64,000 nt of DNA, from assembly GCF_001039355.2 (NCBI RefSeq), contig NW_019774070.1, forward strand, positions 248,001-312,000, in the 5' to 3' direction. A program made the position numbers and the translations under genes. This stretch comes from Lingula anatina. Its lineage: Eukaryota > Brachiopoda > Lingulata > Lingulida > Lingulidae. The notes beneath the pieces were generated by a model. That model was not told the DNA's origin and did no database searches. It was given only the letters and a program-made list of their open reading frames with translations. Below are positions 37,001 to 52,100 of this stretch, piece by piece; positions within the stretch are counted from its first letter, which is position 1, and every line of letters begins with the position of its first letter.

Positions 37001-40000
37001 GCAGGTTTTGATCTTTGGCTTTTTCCAAAATCGTTACATAGTTATGGCGAGTGTGAGAAAAGGTAGATTTCAAAAAGGTTGGTAAATTCAGGTTAACCCT
37101 AGGATAATTCGTGAAATATGAATTTTGGTGCCAACATCCTCTTTAGTGTACCTTTAATCTTCACATGATGGACTGACAATATGACCTTGGCCCTGCTATC
37201 AGTTAAACTATAGATAAGGAAAGTGGTTCAGGAAGCCCATAATATTATCAGGATATTTACAAGCAGTGTTAATCCGAGTCCTCTTAGTGCTTTGTAATAT
37301 TGGGTTTGAGGTTAAGTAGATGGGGTTCTCTTAAGGTCGTGGGAATTAATTAAGATTGAAGAACCCTATGTTATCTCAACTGACTACCTTTTAGGATGTA
37401 TGACTTATTTCATTAGAAATTTATTCAGTTAATTACCTACACTTTATATGATGTTAATTGGGGCAGAAAACCCAATTGTGTTCTCTTCTTTATGTGATTT
37501 GAATAGAGCAGTTCCAAAGTGTTGATTTGTACATGGTTTCTCCAGCTGCCCAACTATCTGACTGAACTAGATTACTTCTTAATTGATAAATACATCTTTA
37601 TCTTGTCTCACTTGCTGTAGATACTGTTGCGTACTTGTATTTGATATTCTAATGATAGTTATGTGTTAGTACCTATGCTCTGACAGTCTATTGTTTATGT
37701 TAATTGTACTTTCTATAGACAATAACCATTCATCAATGAGGGGTTACATTATCGCAATTAGTGCAAGGGTTTTCCAAGAGTTGATGTACTGGAAAGTGCT
37801 AGATTTGTGATGAAAATTGAGATTAGATCAGAAACTTTGAGATTCGTGGAGTGCACTGTTAACAACTGTTATATATTTCTCTGGGGATTTGCTTTCACTC
37901 TCATCTTTCTTTGAAATTGAAAGTGCATGTGTCGAAATGCTGGATATTGGACTGTCATCGTGATCGGATGCATTTGCAAAAACAGTTAGTGTACAGACCT
38001 TTTGAGGACAATTAACACGATATGGACACTTCAAGATAAATTTATCTCGGTATAATTGTAGTTTAATTTTTGATTTAGTTAAGTAAGTCATTGTAAATAA
38101 ATTGTGAAGTTTTGAGTTGTGTCATTGATTTTTGCTTGCATTTTGGAGTATTCTGACCCATACCAATACCTGTATGATGAACTAATTTAACCACAGCTTC
38201 ATCACTTATCTCCCAACCAAATTAACAACTAGTTGTCAATAGTCTTACACTTACTATTATGTGTACTGTGCAGAGGAATTGCATTGACATTGTTCTTGTG
38301 GTTTATTCATACCTACTGGTGTGCACTTTTGATTTAATTACAGCCACAACATGTATATGTCAGCCAATTTGTGGGTGAAAAAACATTTTGTGTGTACAAC
38401 CCTTGATTATGGACACAATTCCATGCCTTAAATCAAATTATCATCTATTGAGGTTACAGGTATATTGTGAGATAAAATAGGATAACCAATGACGAAACAC
38501 CTACATGGATTTAATTTATCTTATTATATTAATCTGTTATTGAATTGTGAAAAATATTTACATATGTTTCATATCAGTTAATATGACAAATGATGAGAAT
38601 TTTATTGAAAATAATATTGCAAACAGAGATGATGCAGACTATCTGTCTTTATCAAATGCATTGTTTTAAAAAAGTGAATCATGGTCATCCAACAATAGGT
38701 GTCGCCACAGTCCAGTAAAGACAATGCTGCTATCCATGGTTTAGAGGTTCTTGGTCTGAGGATTTAGTTTGTGTGTATGTATTGTTTGTTTGTATGCCCA
38801 TGCACATACTCATGTGTTTGCATATGCTTGTGTGCTCTTGTACTGTGCATATACATCTTCACATAGGAGTCCTAATTGATTATTAAATATGAAATATTTC
38901 TGTAAGAGATGTATTCCCATTATATTCCTGTTATGTTATTAAACATTCTTTTTTAAGGTTCACTTAATATTTATTTACAAGACCTGTAAATTTATGTAAG
39001 TGGCTAGACTAAACGAAGTAAAGAGAATAAGACTTTAGAGAAATTATTTAGATATTTACAAGTTAAGTTGAAAATAAAACATAATTAAATACTTATTACT
39101 ATATAAATAATTAACAAAGTAGAGTTAAATAAGAAAAATGTCCTACTAAAACAAAACTTCATGAAAAGACAGTAAAAAAAAGACTGTTTAAAGTAAGAAA
39201 CAAGGATTGGGATTAAGGAAGGGCAAAAGAACAGGATAGACTGAAAACAAAGAACGGAAATAAAGAAAAGGAAAGGCTGAAAAGTAAGAACTAAAATACA
39301 AAGGCAATATCAGAGTAAGAAATCACAGATATATTTTTTACTTCAATTCCAGCTGCTGACTATGGCCTGTTTCTGGCAGATGAAGACCCCAAAAAGGGGG
39401 TGTGGTTAGAGCAGGGCAGGACCCTAGAGTATTATTTATTGAGGAATGGGGTATGTTATCCATAGGCAATATTTTAAACCACAGAAAAAACAAAGGAACT
39501 TTTAATTAGTTTATTTATATTGTGGTAAAAGTTGAAGCAGTTTGACTACTTAATTTTAAGATTTGACTCGTTATAAAATAAAGCTGTTTGAGGTGCTTTT
39601 GTGGGAACACGATCAGTTCACAAGCATAAGAAGGTTTTGATATCAATTGAATTTTCAGTCAGTGCTTTCAATACTGCTTGTGAAAATTTTTTCCATGGTT
39701 TTGAAATTGAACCTTAGTAAATTTGCTTTAAATCCTGTATGTTGAATCTCAGTAACAATTTTAAAATTGATTCTCTACAGGATTTGCTGGAGTACAAGAA
39801 GAAGCAGCGTATCCTGCGAGTACGTATGTTAGATGGTACAGTGAAGACGCTGCAGGTGGATGACAGCCATACCTTAGGACAGCTTATGGTCACCATTTGC
39901 ACCAGAATAGGTGAGAAATCAACGTGTTACAGAATCCCCACGGGGAACTAATTCAGTGTCTTTTAGGGGGCTAGATGGAAAGCTTTTAAGTGGACTGCCA

Positions 40001-43000
40001 TATTCGATCCCCAGTCTAGTTAGTCTGCTGCTGTGAATGCGGCCAGTGTTTCAAATGTTCATTATATCTGATGATTCAGAATATGAAGATGAAGAAAATT
40101 TTGTTTTGCCACCACCCATTTGGAAGATATGATTCATTTTCCTGTATTTTGCAGTACTTCTGTGGACCTTATATATATTTTTTCTCTTTCTTTTATCCTA
40201 ATGCAATGGGTAACCATAATTATACAATGGAATGAAATGCTGTAGATATGCATGTGCCAAAGAAAATTTTATGTGTTTTTAGGTGTAACGAATCATGATG
40301 AGTTTTCATTGGTGAGAGATTTGTCGGAGGAAGAGAAGGAAAAGACGCTGACATTGAGAAGAGGCCAGTCTTTGGCCAGGGACCAGAAAAAATTAGATGA
40401 ATTGAAGAAGAAGCTGCATACAGATGATGAATGTAAGTTATACAGGATCTTTTACAAATAATTTTTCAGGTACGAAAATGAAAAAAAAATTGGTGTGGAT
40501 GTCATTTTTTAGTGAATAGGAATGAAAAGTTATTATAGTAAGATGTTACTTTTTGTAAAACTGAGAAAATGTCTATAATTAAATCAATTTTACATGAGTC
40601 TTTGATTTTTTTAAGCATGTAACTTTGTAATTTAGCTGTTATATATTTCATAACACAATTTTAATAGATTTTGAAAAAAAAACCCCATTAATATCTTAAT
40701 TTTCCAGTGAATTGGCTGGACCATTCTAAGTCCCTGAGAGAAGAAGGAGTTGAGGAGAATGAAACTTTATTATTGAGGAGGAAGTTTTTCTTCTCTGACC
40801 AGAATGTGGATGCCAGGGATCCCGTACAGCTTAATCTGCTATATGTACAGGTAATAAGAAAATGTCTGATTTGAGAACCTTTTGCTTTCATCTCATGTTT
40901 TAGTAGTTTCATTCAATGATCACCTGTTAAAATCAAGGTTTAGATCTAATACAAACTGAATGACTAAAATGCTTCATCTGAAAGGCCTGGATTAGTGTTT
41001 GAATGTCAGGGGGATATTTCAGCAATTGATTGTGAGCCTTTTGAGAAGAAACCTTTACCTCATGTGTTTTTTCACAAATTTCAGAGTCGTGATGGTATTT
41101 TGAATGGCACTCACCCGGTCACACAGGAAGAGGCTGTGCAGTTTGGAGGAATACAATGCCAAATACAGTTTGGAGATCACAATGAACAGAAACACAAGTC
41201 TGGATTCTTGGAGTAAGATTGTTTTTAAATGGATAAGGGTTTTTTTAAAAATGGAAAATTTTAATTGCAGTACATGGCAAAGAAATAGTTACTGTAAAGG
41301 AAGTGAAGTAGAAAAGAAGTTTACATCTTCTGAAAAATTATGTTCAGACCAGTTGGATCTCATTTATTGCTGGCACAATCATTAATTAGATATTCTGTGT
41401 AGAGTTAATTTTTTTAAAGGAAAAAGTTGCTTAAAAATGATGAAAATATTTGAATTATTGGATATTTCATTGATTTTGTAAAAAATCTTGTTTGCTAGGT
41501 TGAAAGAATTCCTTCCCAAGGAATACATGAAAATTAAAGGAATTGAAAAGAAGATATTTGCAGTAAGTAAAAAAAAAATCCTGTAGCAATCAGACTTTTA
41601 CGTGCTCTATTTTGGCCTATTTCCACACTTTTTAAAATCATATGAAGTTGGTGAAATTGACTACTGCTTTCACAAGCAGGAAACCAGAAGATGTTATCTT
41701 GCTTTTGGTGGTTTGACGGTGGATTTTGTATACAGGCATTTTCTGAAAGTAACAATATAAGCCTTTGTTTATACAGCAAGTAAAAATACCTCAAAAGTTT
41801 CAACAAAAGCCTAAAATATTGTGATTTTCTGTTTAGGAACACCGTAAGCTGATAGGTTCCAGTGAAATTGATGCCAAAGTTCGCTACTGTTCCCTGTGTA
41901 GGTCTCTGAAGACCTATGGTATCACATTCTTCCTGGTCAAGGTAAAGAACAGAGATCAGTCTTGACATTTGGATGCATTATTTTGTCTGATGAATCACAG
42001 TCAAAGAAAATATTAAAATAATCAATGAATTTTCCAGTATAAAGTCATTTGGTTACAGTCAGGTATTGCTGTATTCCTAATTAAGCAGTATATAAGATAT
42101 TTCAAAGCAGATATTTTTTCATCAGAATAATTCATATTGATTGTTATAAATTCAGGTACACTACAACCATTAGTCATCTACGTTTGAAGTCATAACTTTG
42201 GTGATTAAGAATAGTATTTCGAATACATCAGGTGGTTTATGGAAAAACAAGAAAATTCCACAAAATTAGTCCTAGTCATGCATTATTTTAATTTATATTG
42301 ATATTAAATGAGAATTGAGAATAATGACATGCCCACATTGAAATTCTTGTTTTGTAACCTCAGGAAAAAATGAAAGGCAAAAACAAGCTTGTTCCCAGGT
42401 TGCTTGGTATAACCAAAGACAGTGTGGTCAGGGTGGATGAAAAGACAAAAGAGGTATTGGACAGTATTATATTGATTTCAATCTGAAAAAAAAGTGTTAC
42501 ACATATTACACTATTATCATTGCCTGGTATTGTAAATTAAAAAAAAATTAAGGCTGATTTTTTACCTTAACCATTTTTACAGTCAGGGAAAAAATCATAC
42601 ACAGTAGTAGCCTATAGCATTTCACATGAAATCATAATTTCTTTTTTCAGATCTTGAAAACTTGGCCTCTCACCACAGTAAGAAGGTGGGCAGCTTCACC
42701 TAACAGTTTCACCCTGGATTTTGGGGACTACTCTGACTCCTATTACTCAGTGCAGACCACAGAGGGTGAACAGATTTCACAGCTGATTGCAGGGTACATT
42801 GATATCATATTGAAAAAGGTAAGACAACATAGATAAGTATATCTATCCATAATTTTTGATACATACACTGGTTTTGAAACAGTTGTACTAGTGCTAGATA
42901 AAATCTGGAAAATATCAATATGTGACTTAGCTGTTTGACTAAGATAGATTTAGATAGAAACTATCTTGAACCATACTGACCACATACTAACAGAATAGTT

Positions 43001-43104
43001 TGATTATTTGTCAATATTTTTTATCAGAAAAAGGCCAAAGATCACCTGGGCATTGAGGGCGATGAGGAATCCACTATGCTTGAGGAGAGTGTTTCCCCAG
43101 CAAA
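34031..43104 (+). CDS. TLN: Talin head: FERM domains F0-F3 (coding exons 1-11)
   Basis: Exons are 34031-34166, 39353-39450, 39781-39910, 40283-40432, 40708-40850, 41085-41212, 41499-41562, 41837-41941, 42364-42453, 42651-42818 and 43028-43104, encoding residues 1-430. F0 is about 1-85 and includes ADYGLFLADEDPKKGVWLE. F1 follows, with a charged loop near the QKKLDELKKKLHTDDE stretch. F2 includes DARDPVQLNLLYVQ and LKEFLPKEYMKIKG. F3, the integrin NPxY-binding fold, includes TFFLVKEKMKGKNKLVPRLL and the RRWAASPNSFTLDFGDY segment, where Arg360 and Trp361 match residues that contact integrin in vertebrate talin. The head ends in GDEESTMLEESVSPAK, as in other talins. Intron 34167-39352 (5.2 kb) after exon 1 holds nothing recognised. 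Confidence 0.97.
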
Positions 43105-46100
43105 GTAAGTCTTTAGATCAAAATATGCTGCATTGAAATTAACACTGTATTGCATTGGAGAAGAATAGTTGAAAGTTAGAAAATAATTTTTGCCTTTTCC
43201 TAGAAACCAGTAATCAGCACCAGTCTTCAACAGAAAAGAGAGAGAGAAAAAAGAATTATTTATATACATTATGACAAAGCTTTATGTCCTTTTCAGGGCC
43301 ACCATCATCCAGCACCAGTCCTCCAAGACAGGCCAGGCTGTGACGGGCAATGTGGCTATGCCTGCAGTGCTGAGAGCTGGGGGTCAGGGCCAGGCCCAGT
43401 TCTCTCATGGCAGCATGCAGCAGCCACAGTATGGCAAGATACAGAACCAGTTCCACCAGGGGCATGCTCCTCCAGCTGTGAGTTGAGGACTATCTGCAGG
43501 CACATAACCAGCAATTTTAAAAGGGGGTTCTTTTTCTGAAGAAGTGGATTTTTTTACAATAAAACCTTCGTGTACCTAGATAAAATATTTCCCACAGGGG
43601 AACTTTTCCCTGCATAAAGGGCGGTTTGTTCTGTAGCCCCCCTGGCTATGGGCCTGATCTGTTACTTTTTACAGTGACCTATGTATTGCATGTATTACTT
43701 AGTAGTATGAATAAATGCAATAGCTATTTATCACATTTGAAGTTTTCTAATAAATTAACAAGTTTCAATGATTGAGATACGAATTGTAACAGGTATTAGA
43801 GTCTCGTAAAAAAATCAAACAATATTGCTTTTGAACAAGGATAAAGGTTCTTTGCTTTCTTTCTTCAGGGCCAGAATGCCCAGATGCAGGGAATGTCCCA
43901 TGCACAGAGAGGACTGTGGAGCTCTATGAACTCAGCTATCACAGATATAGAGACAGTAGAGGGCAGCATGCACCAGAGAGCTGAGCTGCCTCCACTGGGG
44001 CCTGATCATGTAAAGCCACCTTCCTCACCATTTTACTTTGTGATTAGTTATATATGTATGAAAGTTGAGACAAAAATGCAGATGAAAAGTATTGTCTTTG
44101 GAAACAAAGAAAAGTATTCAGCAATGTATCTGTTTGGTAAAGTGTAGTGATGTTTGCAATTACTAATCATTTTCAGTAGATAAGAAAAATACTTCTGTCC
44201 AACATTGATCAACTAATAGGTATCAGTTTTCTCACAGAAGTCATAATTTTGTGCATTAACGTAAAACTCTGATATATTTTTTGTATATTTCCAACTCCCC
44301 AGGCCTCTAAGAAGTGGAAGGAGAATGCACTGGATGTCTCCAAACACCACATTGGCTCTCAACTGTCCGCCATGAACGCTGCCACGGCGCAGGTGGTCAC
44401 TATGACTTCTGGTGGACCAGACGACACTGACTACACAGCTGTAGGATCGGCTGTGTCAACCATGTATGCGATCAGTTGTTATTATAATGAAATGATGTGG
44501 AATTGCGTATATAATAATGGTTATGATGATTCTGTAGTAAAAGTGTAAGGAGTTGTGGTTTTATGTTAAAACCTAAAAAGTGGGTATAATGGAATCATGT
44601 TAAAGGTCTTACATCTGTACATATTTTTAGAATGATAAATATAAGGTGCAAATATAACATTTTATTCTGTAAAGCATCATTGTATTATAAAATAGATTAC
44701 AAAATCATTTATTATTCATTCTGTAATTGTACAGACAAAATGTAACTCTTATACTTATGTATATGGAGTAATATTGTGTCATGTGTCTGTTTTTGTTTGC
44801 ATCAAACTAACTTTTCATAAAAAACTTTGTAAACTCTTGTATGATGCATCACTTACATGTGCAACAGCAATTTTTATTTTTCATTTATTTATTTATTTTC
44901 AATCTCTACATTCCAGTACTGCAAACATGACTGAGTTTGCTAAAGACGTCAGAATGCTGGCTGCACTACAGGAGAGTGATGAAGTTGGAGATAATCTCCT
45001 GGATGCTGCAAGAAGACTTGCAGGTGCATTCTCAGATCTCCTGAAAGCTGCCCAGCCTGGAAGCTCAGAGGTGAGAAAAAATCAGTCTTCTTAAAAATGT
45101 TTTTTTTTAAATAAGAAAATCAATTATTCAGACAATGCTTCAGTTTTTTTTTATCACAAAAATAGATATTTATTATTTTGGAATTTAAATGACAATTAGA
45201 TGAATCCCCTGGTGATGGACACTGCAGTGAGTCAGTTTTTTATTTTTTAAGACAACACAATGCCCACATGGATGAAATGAAAATAGTAAAAAGAATTCAT
45301 TGGTGAATTTTGCATGTTGTACTTGAACTTGAGGTTTATGATATCAGAATTCCAGTTAATATCAAAGGCTCTAGCAATTAAGTGTCGAAGTATGTTGGGG
45401 ATATTGGAGACATAATGGTCAAAATAATTTGCTGTATAATTTCAGCCACGTCAGAACCTGTTGACGGCTGCCAGTAAGATAGGAGAGGCCAGCAATGAGG
45501 TGATGAAGACTGCAGGAGACGGGACAGACGAGGTGGACAAGGCATTCCAGGATGCTCTCCTGGCTTTGGCTAAGGCAGTGGCCAATGCCACGGCCGCTCT
45601 GGTACTGAAGGCCAAGGGAGTGGCCAGTAAGTGTGATGACCAAGCTTTACAGAACCGTGTGATCAGCTCAGCCACACAGTGTGCTCTGGCCACCTCACAA
45701 CTTGTAGCCTGCACCAAGGTAAGGCTACCAGCCTTATGGTAGATTTTGATCTGTTGATAATTAAAGGATACTTTTAACAAAATGCATATTTACTTTTTGT
45801 GTAATTGTGGATGTCTGTGTTGGGCCTTACAACAACATAATTTATCTAAAACATGTTTTTCTTATCAAGTGCTGTGAGAAATGCTGAGGTATTACCTCCA
45901 TGAAAGTATTGGACAGAATACCTTTCAGTTTTTCATAGTTCTCGACAATAAGAACATTATTCATGTATTAGATCCAACCTGTCCATAACTTATGAAACTG
46001 TTCACTCAAACACATTGTATGTTGTAACATTTTGTACAGTCATGTAGTCTAAAACAGTAACTTAAGTGACTTGTCATTTAAGAACAGAATTTTTGGGGGG

Positions 46101-49100
46101 TCAAATTGTTCTACATGTGAAAAGTGTTTCGTACATTTTAACAGCTTGTACTGTGCTGTTCCAGGTTGTAGCCCCTACAGTTAGCAACCCAGCTTGCCAA
46201 GAACAGCTGGTAGAGGCAGCAAAGTTAGTGGCAAAGTCAGTAGAAGGTATTGTGGAGACTGCACAGGTATATGAATACATAGATGTATTTCCAGTATATT
46301 TCAATACATGCAGTTCACATTATATTTAGGATTAATATTAGATCTCAATTTGAAGAAAAATGGCAGTGTTTTGCTGTTTTTAAATCTAAACATGACAGTA
46401 TTAAGTGGAATCAATTGAATGGGATTAATCTTTAGAGAAAGAATGCAGTATTAGTTATTTTTTTATTTTTACTGTACATGCTCTGTGCCATTTGTTTCAG
46501 TTGTTGCTTCCACCAAGGCTGTAAACGATTAGATAATGTAGTTTGAATTAATAACCTCAGGCTAATTCTTGACTACAACATTTTCAGACTGCCTGTAAAG
46601 ATGACAGACTACTGCAGGAGTTGGGAGCAGCAGCCACAGCTGTCACCAAGGCTTTGAATGACTTACTACAGCACATTAAGCAGGGGTCTGGAGGAGGACA
46701 GGTAAGGGGGGTGGCAGTGGAATCAGCTGTTGTTGACAATTGCTTTCACTTTCATTTTCATGAGATTAAAATTATGAATGTCCCTTTTAATGCTGAAATG
46801 GATGGCAGTGGATTGTAATTGACATTTGCTTTAACTTTCATTTTCATAAGATTGCAATTACGAATGTCCCTTTTATGGCTGAAGGCTTATTTTTCTGTTG
46901 CCAACTTATAATTTCCCCCCCACGAATTGGTCTCCTATTGTGATTACTAGTGTATATGAAGTATCCTATGTGTATGTTGTATAGGGAGGCCAGCAGGAGG
47001 TAGCTGTAGAGGCTATACTGGGAGCCACAGACCGTCTGTTCAGTAGCATGGGGGATGCCCCAGAGATGGTACGACAGGCAAGGGTACTGGCTCAGGTGAG
47101 TAAAAATCTTTTGGGTATGGGAAACATTCCTCTTTGATGTGTAACAGAGTTGTTATTTTTTAAAAAGTAAAAACACAGACACAATGTTAGGGATGGAGCA
47201 TGGTCTGTTTTGAAGACTTTGTTTTTTACTTTAATATTGTTATTTCATTTTTCATTTTCTTATATTAATTTTGCAACCAAAGCTTGCTTCTCTTTGATAA
47301 ACTCGTATTACACAAAACAAATATGAAAGTAGTTGTTGTGAAATTCACATGTACGTTGACCATATTTTCCCTAGGTTTGATAAAACAAACATTAGAAATA
47401 GACTTCAGTGAGTTTTTGGTTTGAATTTTTAAACCGTATAATGATCCTAATAATGGTTGGTATTTGTTTTCCCAGGCCACCTCCCAGCTTGTGAATGCTA
47501 TCAAGGGGCAGGCAGAGGGTCACTCAGAACCAGACATGCAGAAACGCCTCCTGGCAGCAGCTAAAGTATTGGCTGATGCCACAGCAAGGATGGTGGAGGC
47601 AGCTAAGGTAAATATAATCTGTTATGTTATATAATAAGACTTGCCTTGGTTATGGTCAAATCAGATCAAGATATTATTGTTTACTTTGTTAGGGCAATTT
47701 AGCTAAATACTGCATTTGGTATGACACATGATTTGTACTTAGACACAAAAATTAAGTAAGAACAAAAAGTGTATCAATTGTCGTATTGATTTTCACACCC
47801 CTGCCAGTGCCAAACATCCGCTGCATGTAATTTTGTAAAGTTCTGTAATATATTGATTTTCATTGGCCAGTTAAGCTTTAATCATCTTCTTATCTCAATG
47901 TCAAAGCTATTTTAACTGTGACTAAATGTTTTTTATTCACTCTAGGGCTGTGCCTCCAACCCCAATGACTCTTCCCAACAGCAGCACCTTAAGGCAGCCG
48001 CTGAGGATCTGAGGTCTGCCACAAATAAAGCGGCCAGTAATGCACTCAAGAAGAAGCTAATTAAGACTTTGGAGGTAGGCTCTACCTTCCTGTTAGATAC
48101 AGCATTAACTTTGAGAAAGTAAAATGATTCTATGGAAGTTGTGTGTTATATGTTTTTGTATATGCAATGTGTGCAGTCTCTTTTTAATTAATTAATTAAT
48201 TTATTTTATTTATTATTTTTTTATTGTTTATAAATTTATGTCTTAACACATTAACATTATTGACTTTGTGTTAGCAGTTTTAGTAGTAGGTGGAGGATGA
48301 GGAGAAGGTGGTTTTCCATCTAAACCTGATGATGACTATATCTGTGCATTATAATTTTCTTTATAGGTGGCTGCCAAACAGGCTGCCTCTGCTGCCACCC
48401 AGCTGATCAATGCATCTCAAGCAGCTGAGAAATCAAACAGGAACCCTGCCTCCCAGAACCAGCTCAATGCTAGCTGTAAGGTAAGAACAGTCAGGCGCTA
48501 TTGGCATTCATATTTGCGTGTGACATTTTATGTTTAGATTGTAAGGAAGTTTGCAAGAGTCTTTTGCTAATTTTTTTTAGTTTTTTTGCTAGTGTGCTGA
48601 ACAAATTTCAAGTTCACAATGGATTTCAGATTTGCACTCCTTGTGAAGCAGAAAAATCATATTAATAGTGCAGTAAGATTTCTAAAGATGTATTTTTTTC
48701 TCTTAGAGCACAGCTGATGAAATTCCCAAGTTGGTGCAGGGTATTCGGGGCACCTTGCACTCTCCAGACAGTCCTACAGCCCAGCTGAACCTTATCAATG
48801 CTAGTGAAGATATGATTCAGGTACATGTACGTGTGACTGCTTTAGTGTATATGTGTGTGCACGTGTGGTACATGTATATACATATACATGCATATATATA
48901 TATATATATATATGCTTACCTGTGTGCATGTTTAAGTGCCTGTGTATGTGTGCATGTATGTTAACCTATAATGCGTGTATCCAAGTGAAAATATGATGCA
49001 GGCAGGTGTGCACAGTCTGCAAGTATTGGCATAATATAGATGAGGATAGGTGTATATGTGTGCACATGTAGTATGAATGTGTGTGTATGTAAAGGTATTG

Positions 49101-52100
49101 ATATAGATGGTAAAGTGAAATATTTTAATGTGATAAACTGTGATACTTCAAAACAGCAAGTTGCATTTTATGTACTTAGCTGCTTCAAATTTTGAAAGTC
49201 TCAAAGAATTTCTCTAGGCAAGCCACAGATCCTAGTTTCACTAATGTCATTGGCCATTGTTTCTGCTGTATACCAGTAGATCATAGACTCTGGTGTCCCA
49301 AAGGGCCACTCAGTATACAAATTTATATATATCAATATATATAATATGTGATATGATCTTCTCCCTCAGGTGAGCAGTCGTCTAGTGAACAGTGCTAAGG
49401 CTGCTACTCCCACTGTCTCAGACCAAGCCACTGCTCTTAGTCTCACTAATGCTACCAAGAACATGTCAGCAGCCCTGGCAGAACTGAGGACAGCTGCAGC
49501 AAAGGTAGGGTGAATCTGCAAAATGATATATCAGATAGAAAATAATAACTATCAAACTTGATCATCAAAAGTTTTTAGTCAGTGGTACAGTAACCTGTAT
49601 TGTGATATGAAATTTTTCTATCATCGTTTAACATTCTTCATTGCAGAGTGAGCTTTTTTGCCTTATTGTACCACATATTTTTATTAACAAGGTTTTCTAT
49701 GAATGGTGTTTTTTTTTTTTTAAGTCTTTAAAATGTGTGCTGTTCAGTTATTATATATTTACTACATTCAATCCATTTCAGGCACAGGAAGCTTGTGGAA
49801 CGCTGGAGATAGATGGTGCTCTGGCTCACATCAATGACCTGGAAAGGGAGCTGGAAGAAATAGAACAAACATGTCAGGCTGGTAAACTGCTGCCACTGCC
49901 TGGAGAGACGGTATGTAGGACTTCAGGCTTCCACAGTGGAAACTTTCTCTTTTTAGTTGACTAAGTAATATTTTTTGTTTTTGAGAAACCATTGTGAAAC
50001 CATTATTACCTCCTACATGGATAACATGTAACATGAGCCCCAAAGATGCATATGTTAAGATCTTATATGAAAGATGTCTTCATTATATTATGCATTTACT
50101 TTATTTTTGGTTTTTAGTATGTTATAGCATTTCATATACAGGTCTTACAATTCTATTATTTATTATTTTTGTTGTATTTCCAGATGGAATCTTCAGCCCT
50201 CCAGTTGGGCCACACCTCCAAGACGGTAGGCTCTTCCATGGCTCAGCTCCTCACAGCAGCTGCCCAGGGAAATGAGAACTACACAGGAATTGCTGCTAAA
50301 GACACCGCCAATGCCCTTGGTGTCCTCACCAATGCTGTTCGTGGTGTGGCAGCGTGCTCAGATGACAGGAAAGTCCAGCAGAATATCATCGATGCGGCCA
50401 GAGATGTCATGGATAAATCCGCCAGGTTGATTGAAGAGGCAAAGAGAGCCGTCAGTAGTCCTAACAGTCCTGATAACCAGCAGAGGCTGGCACAGGTGAG
50501 GTTTATGTCATGTTATTTGATATCTGAGTGCAGTGACACAGTGTCCACAAAGCGTCCACTTGACAATATTTAAAGTGTAATTGCCAAAGCTGCATGTTGT
50601 GGCTGTAGGGTACTATTTCATGTATGAACTGAAGTCATAATTTGAACTTAACATTTAGACTTAAATAGTTTTCTGCTTTAGCATACTAAATTAAAACAAC
50701 AGTGATGCATAGCAGCAGAGCTCAAGATTAGCACCATACACACTTTAGCTGTAATTCTGTACTTCTCCCCTTACCTTGGTGATATTTGTAGCTGTTTTCT
50801 CCCAGGTTGCTAAGGCAGTGTCACATGCACTAAACAACTGTGTGAACTGTCTCCCAGGACAGAGGGATGTAGATGCTGCCATCAAAGAAATCAGCAGCAT
50901 GAGCCAGACTATATCTTCAGGACAGGTAACATTTAAAAATCTACTATAACAATACATTATACAAAATAAATTATTAATGGGACAGAAGGAATTTTATTTT
51001 ATGTCATCAGTGCATGTTAAAATGCAAAAAGGAAAGAGCAGAACTGTAAAAAATAGAAGATTAAAACCAAACAAATACTGCAGTTTGTTGCTGTATTAGT
51101 AATCATTTATATTCTTATTTATAAATGAAAACATATCTCAGCTAAAATGATTATCTTTTGGAATTCCAGACCAACAGTATACATGATAAAAATGTATGTG
51201 ACTTCTAATTTCAGTTTCCACACACAGACAAGAGTTTCTCCGAGGTTCAGAATGAGATGAGTGCTGCAGCCAACAACCTGAACCAGGCAACCACAGATGT
51301 GGTGGCAGCTGCCCAGGGTACCCCACAGCAGCTGGCTTCTGCCTCCAACAGCTACAGCAAGTCCTATTCTGAACTGGTCAATGAAGGTCAGTATTCAGAC
51401 TCTAGTCTATCTACTTAAGTCTAATCTATATCTGCTTGCAAGTCCTACTCTGAACTGGTCAGTGAAGATCAGTATTTGGAATCTATATCTGCTTAAGTCT
51501 AGTCTATATCTACTTGCAATTTCTAGTCTGCATTGGTTAGTGAAGGTCAGTATTCAGACTCGGGGTCTATATCTTGCTTATTTCAGATATGTTCTTCTCG
51601 GCATGTACAATTATACATGTTCTGTTTGTATTTCAAAATATTATTTTGTTAATTTGATATTGCCAGTTGTTTTTGACTTATGAATATAGATATATTATTT
51701 AATTTTCAGTCTTAAAATAAAATGACTTTTTTGTAACTTGATATTTCTTCTCTTCAATTTATTTTGATAAAACAATAATCCAATATTTCATTCTTAGGGA
51801 TGACATTTGCTGGAATGACCAAGGAGAGGGAGGTCCAGTCCCAGATAGTGAGTGGTCTGAAAAGTGTATCTATGGTGTCCAGTAAGCTGTTACTGGCTGC
51901 CAAGTCGCTCTCTGCTGACCCCAATGCTCCCAATGCCAGGAACTTGCTGTCCCAGGCAGCCAGGGCGGTCACTGACAGTATCAACCAGCTGATTGATATA
52001 TGTACCACATCAGCACCAGGACAAAAGGAGTGTGATAATGCATTGAGGCAGATACAGGTAAGTTGTATTGGAATATAGTGAAAACTTAATATATGTCACA

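Noticed and set aside
41534-41968. 144-codon minus-strand frame over talin coding exon 8
   Set aside because: It covers a genuine talin exon plus introns on the opposite strand and shows no family features.
48731-48964. Extension of talin coding exon 23 into a TA/TG-rich stretch
   Set aside because: The frame simply reads through the donor at 48820. The extra residues come from dinucleotide repeat, and conserved talin sequence resumes at 49370.
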